DNA from: an uncultured Methanomicrobiales archaeon
GTDB taxonomy: Archaea; Halobacteriota; Methanomicrobia; Methanomicrobiales; Methanospirillaceae
Assembly: GCA_903900025.1 (NCBI GenBank)
Contig: CAIULN010000074.1
Location: forward strand, 1 to 38,085
DNA: 38,085 nt
Direction of reading: 5' to 3'
The translations under genes were made by a program, and so were the position numbers. The notes under the pieces were generated by a model. The model ran no database searches. It saw only the letters and a list, made by a program, of their open reading frames with translations, and was not told where the DNA came from. Below, piece after piece: positions 34,138 through 38,085 of the stretch. Position 1 is the first letter of the stretch, and each line of letters opens with the position of its first letter.

Positions 34138-35295
34138 CTACGATGATGCGGATTTCATGATATATTCATATGCTTCCAGTGCTGCTTTCGCACCGTCACC
34201 GGCGGCGATAATGATCTGTTTGCTCTTCGCTGATGTAACATCCCCCGCTGCATAGACCCCTTCAACATTCGTGTGACAATCGATATCCACGACGATCTCC
34301 TTTTTATTGTTCAGCTCAACAAAACCATCCAGAATATCGGTGTTGGGGAGCCAGCCGATTTCGACAAAAACACCATCGAGATCGATTTTTTGCTCCACAC
34401 CTTTTTCATCTTTTATCGTTATTGCTGATAGGAATTTTTCACCATGAAGAGCGGATATCTGCGTATGCAGGTGAAGGGTAATGTTCTTTTTTAATTTCAG
34501 TTTTTCCAGATATACGGGATCACCCCGTATGGTGCTTTTGACAATCAGGCTCACCGACTGGGCAATATCGCTCATCTCCACTGCCGTCTGGAGCGCGGAA
34601 TTGCCGCCCCCCACAACCACCACCCGTTTTCCCTTGTAAAGGGGACCGTCGCAGGTAGAGCAGATGGATACCCCGCGTCCGAGGAACTGCTCCTCGTTGG
34701 CAACCCCCAGCTTTTTCGGGCGCTTGCCCTGTGCAAGGATCAGCGTTTTTGCCTTGAAGGTATTTTCAGATACCGTTGTGACGGTAAAAAGGTTGCCATC
34801 ACGGGAGATTTTCGCAACACGATCAAGTTCGAGCCGGATGTCTTCCGTCCGGACCTGCTCTTCAAATTTTTTCATCAGGTCTTCACCGGTGACCATCCGA
34901 TATCCCATATAATTCTCGATCGCCCACGACTCCAGCGCCTGCCCGCCAATATTCTCACTGATGATCGCGGTGGACAGCATCTTCCGTGAGCAGTACATTC
35001 CTGCGGTGAGCCCGGCGGGCCCTGCACCGACGATGAGAACATCGAACGTTTCACCTGCTTTTATGCGACCGAAAAGCTCGTTCAGCCGCTGCGAATCGAA
35101 ACCGATAATAACCTCGTCATCGACAGCAATCACTGGCACACCGCGCTGTCCGGACAGGGCGACCATTTTTTTTGCCGCCTCAATATCTTCACCGACATCA
35201 ATGCCCGTATACGTTACATTGTTCCTTTCGAGGAATGCCTTTGCCATCCGGCAGTACGGGCAATTTTTGGTGGAATAGACAGTGATCTGTTGCAT
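34138..35295 (-). CDS. Glutaredoxin-thioredoxin reductase fusion
   Basis: This 385-residue protein has an N-terminal glutaredoxin domain with CPYC (Cys12, Cys15) in residues 1-78 and a full thioredoxin reductase from about residue 82: FAD motif GAGPAGL (90-96), redox CSTC (212-215), NAD(P)-site GGGNSALQ (229-236). After the second Rossmann fold the usual HRRxxxR that grips NADPH is replaced by VKSTIRGD, so the donor may not be NADPH. ATG 35295 was chosen; GTG 35298 is one codon earlier. GGAAGGT lies upstream. Confidence 0.9.
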   Translation of the reverse strand: MQQITVYSTKNCPYCRMAKAFLERNNVTYTGIDVGEDIEAAKKMVALSGQRGVPVIAVDDEVIIGFDSQRLNELFGRIKAGETFDVLIVGAGPAGLTAGMYCSRKMLSTAIISENIGGQALESWAIENYMGYRMVTGEDLMKKFEEQVRTEDIRLELDRVAKISRDGNLFTVTTVSENTFKAKTLILAQGKRPKKLGVANEEQFLGRGVSICSTCDGPLYKGKRVVVVGGGNSALQTAVEMSDIAQSVSLIVKSTIRGDPVYLEKLKLKKNITLHLHTQISALHGEKFLSAITIKDEKGVEQKIDLDGVFVEIGWLPNTDILDGFVELNNKKEIVVDIDCHTNVEGVYAAGDVTSAKSKQIIIAAGDGAKAALEAYEYIMKSASS

Positions 35296-35427
35296 CACAC
35301 GGGATGTACCTTCCGATTAAAAAAAAGTGCCGTTGCCGTTGGGGGGGTATGTTCTCAGGGATGCCCCATTGGCATCGCAACGTTCTTTTCACCCTTTACC
35401 CAATACTGCATACGTGAAAAGCCGGTG

Positions 35428-36720
35428 ATGATCAAATCCGATGCACGATATATAGGGCGCGTTATACTGATCAGTCTATTGGTATGTATATTTGTTGGAG
35501 GTATGCATGCCGCAGCTGACATGACGAATCCTGCACCGGAGCCGGTTGTCTTCCTGAATATGAATGAGGGGGGGGGGCGGTACGTTCTTGACCTCTCCGG
35601 GATGGGGGTCAGCGGGACCATCTATGGTGCCTCCCGCACCCGGAACGGTGCATGCGGGGGGGCACTTCAGTTCAATGGCATTGACGGGTATATAGCAATC
35701 CCGTTCAGTTCAAAAAATCATCCGGAAAAGGAGATCACGGTTGACCTCTGGTTTTTGATCTACTCGTACGAACGCCAGGTATTGATCTCATCTTATAATG
35801 AGAAAGGATACCGGATCGCATTCGATGATGGCGGGGACCTGTGGTGGACGATCAGTACCGAAGGATCCGGTGATATCTCGGTTCCGGTCCAGCACGAGAG
35901 CATACCGCCCAACCAGTGGCACCATGTCGCCGGAACCTATGATGGCCGGACTGCAAAGATCTATCTTGACGGCGTCCTGCGCAATTCGGTGGAGGGGACG
36001 GGGGCGATCCGCTATACCTACAGTAATTATGTGTTGCTGGGGGTCGATGCCGGCAAGGATGACCGGCCGGATCCGCAGTGCAACGGGTTTTTCAAAGGCG
36101 GGCTCGATGAGGTCAGGATCTATAACCGGGCACTCACCTACGGGCAGGTGATGGATGACCGGTTCCGCTGTCCACAGGAACCGGAGGCCCTTCCCTATGA
36201 AAAGACGAACCGCACGTTGCCTGCTGAATGTACCAATCTCTCAGCCACCTTTTCACTGCAGGGAGGGGGGGAGGCTACCCGAAAGGTCATTGTTTCCAAT
36301 CCTGAGACCAAAGCGGTCTGGAATGTGCAGGTGCCGCAGGGTTCGACACTCACAGTAAATGTGAAGGATGCCTATTCGAAAGCCTATCCCGATTCATGGT
36401 ATGTCGAGCTTGGCGATAACGGCAAGAGGATCACCCGGTCCATTGCATTTCCCAATACCATCAATACTCCCTCTGAAGCTGCCATCCCTTCAGGAGATGC
36501 AACGGTGATCATCAGGTACTTTGACGGTGTCAACCGGTTCCCTGCTTCCGCAATTGTCGATATCCGATGCACCGCGCCGCCACCGTTCATACCGGCGCCG
36601 ATCCACCCCCTCTTCTCCAACCCCATTATTGTTATCTATACCGCATCATGGGCAACCCTCATTGCCGTCATCATCGTAATATTCTGGCTCCACAGGCGCA
36701 ACAAAGGTAAGGCGGCCTAG
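35428..36720 (+). CDS. Surface-exposed LamG (concanavalin A-like) protein, membrane-anchored
   Basis: This 430-residue protein has an N-terminal signal sequence (residues 8-30), a LamG/Concanavalin A-like domain (about 45-245, with FNGIDGYIAI and NQWHHVAGTYDGRTAKIYLDG), a second beta-rich domain (about 270-395) and a C-terminal helix with a basic tail (IIVIYTASWATLIAVIIVIFWLHRR). LamG domains bind sugars or adhere to surfaces. The gene contains several G-runs, one of ten G near 35570. ATG 35428 is the first start giving a proper signal peptide. Confidence 0.8.
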   Translation: MIKSDARYIGRVILISLLVCIFVGGMHAAADMTNPAPEPVVFLNMNEGGGRYVLDLSGMGVSGTIYGASRTRNGACGGALQFNGIDGYIAIPFSSKNHPEKEITVDLWFLIYSYERQVLISSYNEKGYRIAFDDGGDLWWTISTEGSGDISVPVQHESIPPNQWHHVAGTYDGRTAKIYLDGVLRNSVEGTGAIRYTYSNYVLLGVDAGKDDRPDPQCNGFFKGGLDEVRIYNRALTYGQVMDDRFRCPQEPEALPYEKTNRTLPAECTNLSATFSLQGGGEATRKVIVSNPETKAVWNVQVPQGSTLTVNVKDAYSKAYPDSWYVELGDNGKRITRSIAFPNTINTPSEAAIPSGDATVIIRYFDGVNRFPASAIVDIRCTAPPPFIPAPIHPLFSNPIIVIYTASWATLIAVIIVIFWLHRRNKGKAA

Positions 36721-36754
36721 CACTGCTTACAGAGTAAAAACAGAAAAAAAGGGA

Positions 36755-37258
36755 TCAGAGTGTAACTTCACGGAACTGTTTGCCAAAGACACCGCAGATA
36801 GGGCATTTTTCAGGAGGTTTTCCAACTTCAATATTCCCGCACACCGGGCAGAGGAAAACCTTCTCCCGCCCCATGTCGTTGCCCCCCTGTAAGAGGGCGA
36901 GTGCCTTTTCGTACAGTTTTGCATGCACCTGCTCTGCCCTCATGGCATGGGTGAATGCGAGCACAGCATCCGTTTTTTTCTCGGTCTCGGCAACCTTGAC
37001 GAACCCGGGATACATCTCGGTGAATTCGTGAGTTTCACCAGCAATGCTCTCTTTTAGGTTGTTCTGCGTGGTGCCGACCGCACCGAGCACCTTTAAGAGC
37101 TTCTTTGCGTGAATTGCTTCAGCCTCTGATGCTGCCTTGAAGAGCGTTGCGATATTTTTGAACCCCTCTTCTGCGGCCTTGTCAGAAAACGCCAGATATT
37201 TCCGGTTCGCCTGTGATTCACCGGCATAGGCTTCCTTTACATTCTCAACTGTTGCCAT
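36755..37258 (-). CDS. rbr: Rubrerythrin
   Basis: This 167-residue protein is a peroxide-reducing iron protein of anaerobes. The ferritin-like domain has the di-iron ligands in YAGESQANRKYLAFS, EAEAIHAKKLL and AEQVHAKLYEKAL. The C-terminal rubredoxin domain has CPVCGN...CPICGV with four cysteines. Length and order are normal. A TATA-like CTTTAAGTA at 37281-37289 (minus strand) is about 25 bases from the start, so the mRNA is probably leaderless. Confidence 0.97.
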   Translation of the reverse strand: MATVENVKEAYAGESQANRKYLAFSDKAAEEGFKNIATLFKAASEAEAIHAKKLLKVLGAVGTTQNNLKESIAGETHEFTEMYPGFVKVAETEKKTDAVLAFTHAMRAEQVHAKLYEKALALLQGGNDMGREKVFLCPVCGNIEVGKPPEKCPICGVFGKQFREVTL

Positions 37259-37419
37259 GAGGATATAATAAGGGTAAAAATACTTAAAGATTCTTTATAG
37301 GGCAGGTGATCGGGAACCTCCCGACATAGCAAGAAATTAAAAAAGAAAGGTATTTCCCACAAAAAAGTGACCGAATCGGTACAGAATCGTTCACAGTCTT
37401 TTGGTTTTTGAGGTATTGA

Positions 37420-38085
37420 ATGAAAAAAATGAAGGATATGCCGCCGGCCGACCGCCCACGGGAGAGACTGGCGGCAAAAGGCCCCGCCGTCCTTTCTGAT
37501 ACGGAGCTTGTCGAAGCGATCATCGGCAGGGGGACCGCAAACCGCGATGTGCGGGCGATTGCAAAGGATATCTGCGATAAAATCCGTATCAAAGGGATTG
37601 TGCCATCGTATAAGGATCTGCAGGATATCGAGGGTGTGGGGGAGACAAAAGCTGCCCAGATCATGGCATGCTTTGAGCTGGGGCGCCGGCATTACATGGA
37701 GAAGAACAGCTCACGCAAGATCCTAAAGCCGGAAGATGTCCTCCCGCTGGTTGATGATATACGTGCACACCGGCAGGAACATTTTGTCTGCATGTCACTC
37801 AACGGGGCGGGAGAACTGCTGGGCAAACGTGTTGTCACCGTTGGGCTGGTCAACCACAGCCTCGTCCACCCCAGAGAGGTCTTTTCTGATGCGATTACTG
37901 ACCGGGCTGCATCGATCATCTGTGCCCACAACCACCCGTCAGGCTCACTTGAACCCAGCTCGCAGGACATCCAGATCACCCGGCAGCTCAAAGAGGCAGG
38001 GACGACCCTTGGGATCCAGCTCCTCGACCATATCATCGTGACAAAAGACGGTTTTATCAGTTTAAAAGAGAAAGGGATGCTCTGA
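37420..38085 (+). CDS. radC: RadC family JAB-domain protein
   Basis: This 221-residue protein has a helix-hairpin-helix N-terminal region (LSDTELVEAIIG, then DIEGVGETKAAQIMA) and a C-terminal JAB/JAMM domain whose metal site HNHPSGSLEPSSQD (His170, His172, Asp183) is complete. Despite the name its role in DNA repair is disputed. GAGGT at 37410-37414 supports ATG 37420. The gene is complete: its stop is the last three bases of the window. RadC is mainly bacterial but occurs in methanogens. Confidence 0.92.
   Translation: MKKMKDMPPADRPRERLAAKGPAVLSDTELVEAIIGRGTANRDVRAIAKDICDKIRIKGIVPSYKDLQDIEGVGETKAAQIMACFELGRRHYMEKNSSRKILKPEDVLPLVDDIRAHRQEHFVCMSLNGAGELLGKRVVTVGLVNHSLVHPREVFSDAITDRAASIICAHNHPSGSLEPSSQDIQITRQLKEAGTTLGIQLLDHIIVTKDGFISLKEKGML

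Noticed and set aside
1-38085. CRISPR arrays, insertion sequences, attachment sites
   Set aside because: I saw no regularly spaced repeats, transposase motifs, or long direct repeats next to tRNA genes.

Overview
The window comes from a methanogenic archaeon, most likely of the order Methanomicrobiales (a Methanoregula-like genome is my best guess). Archaeal markers are a group II chaperonin (thermosome), membrane LonB, an archaeal-type A1Ao ATP synthase, SepF, Nob1, L37e, Lsm, GfcR, an initiator tRNA-Met with A1:U72, and TATA-box promoters. The methanogen marker is a thiol:fumarate reductase pair (TfrAB), which uses coenzymes M and B. The DNA is moderately GC-rich with AT-rich promoters, and genes often overlap by ATGA or sit a few bases apart. 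It reads as ordinary chromosome: I saw no insertion sequence, phage, integron or CRISPR array.

Layout. 1-732 (minus): start of an A1Ao ATP synthase operon (subunit H, then truncated subunit I). 840-1495 (minus): a zinc-ribbon protein coupled to an unknown protein. 1567-5213 (minus): a FlaI/TadA-like ATPase and FlaJ-like membrane protein, divergent from two coupled KaiC/RAD55-like ATPases (5424-6946), the first lacking the Walker A lysine. 7174-11975 (minus): LonB, TldD, PmbA/TldE and a BofA-like membrane protein as one operon. 12159-14119 (plus): PRPP synthetase, Nob1 and GfcR, followed by the thermosome (14202-15806). 16074-16158: tRNA-Ser(CGA), then a CDF cation transporter and a small membrane protein. 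17785-18440 (minus): a cupredoxin lipoprotein and a 72-residue membrane protein with two histidines 14 residues apart. 18686-20081 (plus): an iron-sulfur flavoprotein and a YdjM-like membrane protein. 20469-23515 (minus): an Lhr-like helicase coupled to a ferritin-VIT1 fusion. 23890-24864: a pterin dehydratase-like protein, a thioredoxin (minus) and initiator tRNA-Met. 24956-26817 (minus): Lsm, L37e and PurF. 27000-28515 (plus): a PUA protein, SepF and a ZPR1-type zinc-finger protein. 28512-30900 (minus): aspartate kinase and PurM. 30962-34068 (plus): TfrA and TfrB. Then a glutaredoxin-thioredoxin reductase fusion (minus), a LamG surface protein (plus), rubrerythrin (minus) and RadC (plus, complete at the window edge).

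Several neighbourhoods share a redox or oxidative-stress theme suited to a strict anaerobe: iron-sulfur flavoprotein, ferritin-VIT1, thioredoxin, glutaredoxin-reductase fusion, rubrerythrin and TfrAB. Purine synthesis recurs (Prs makes PRPP, PurF consumes it, PurM acts later). The two places that look least described are the cupredoxin plus two-helix bis-histidine membrane protein, which could be a minimal membrane electron-transfer unit, and the FlaI/FlaJ pair opposite paired KaiC-like ATPases with no pilin genes nearby.
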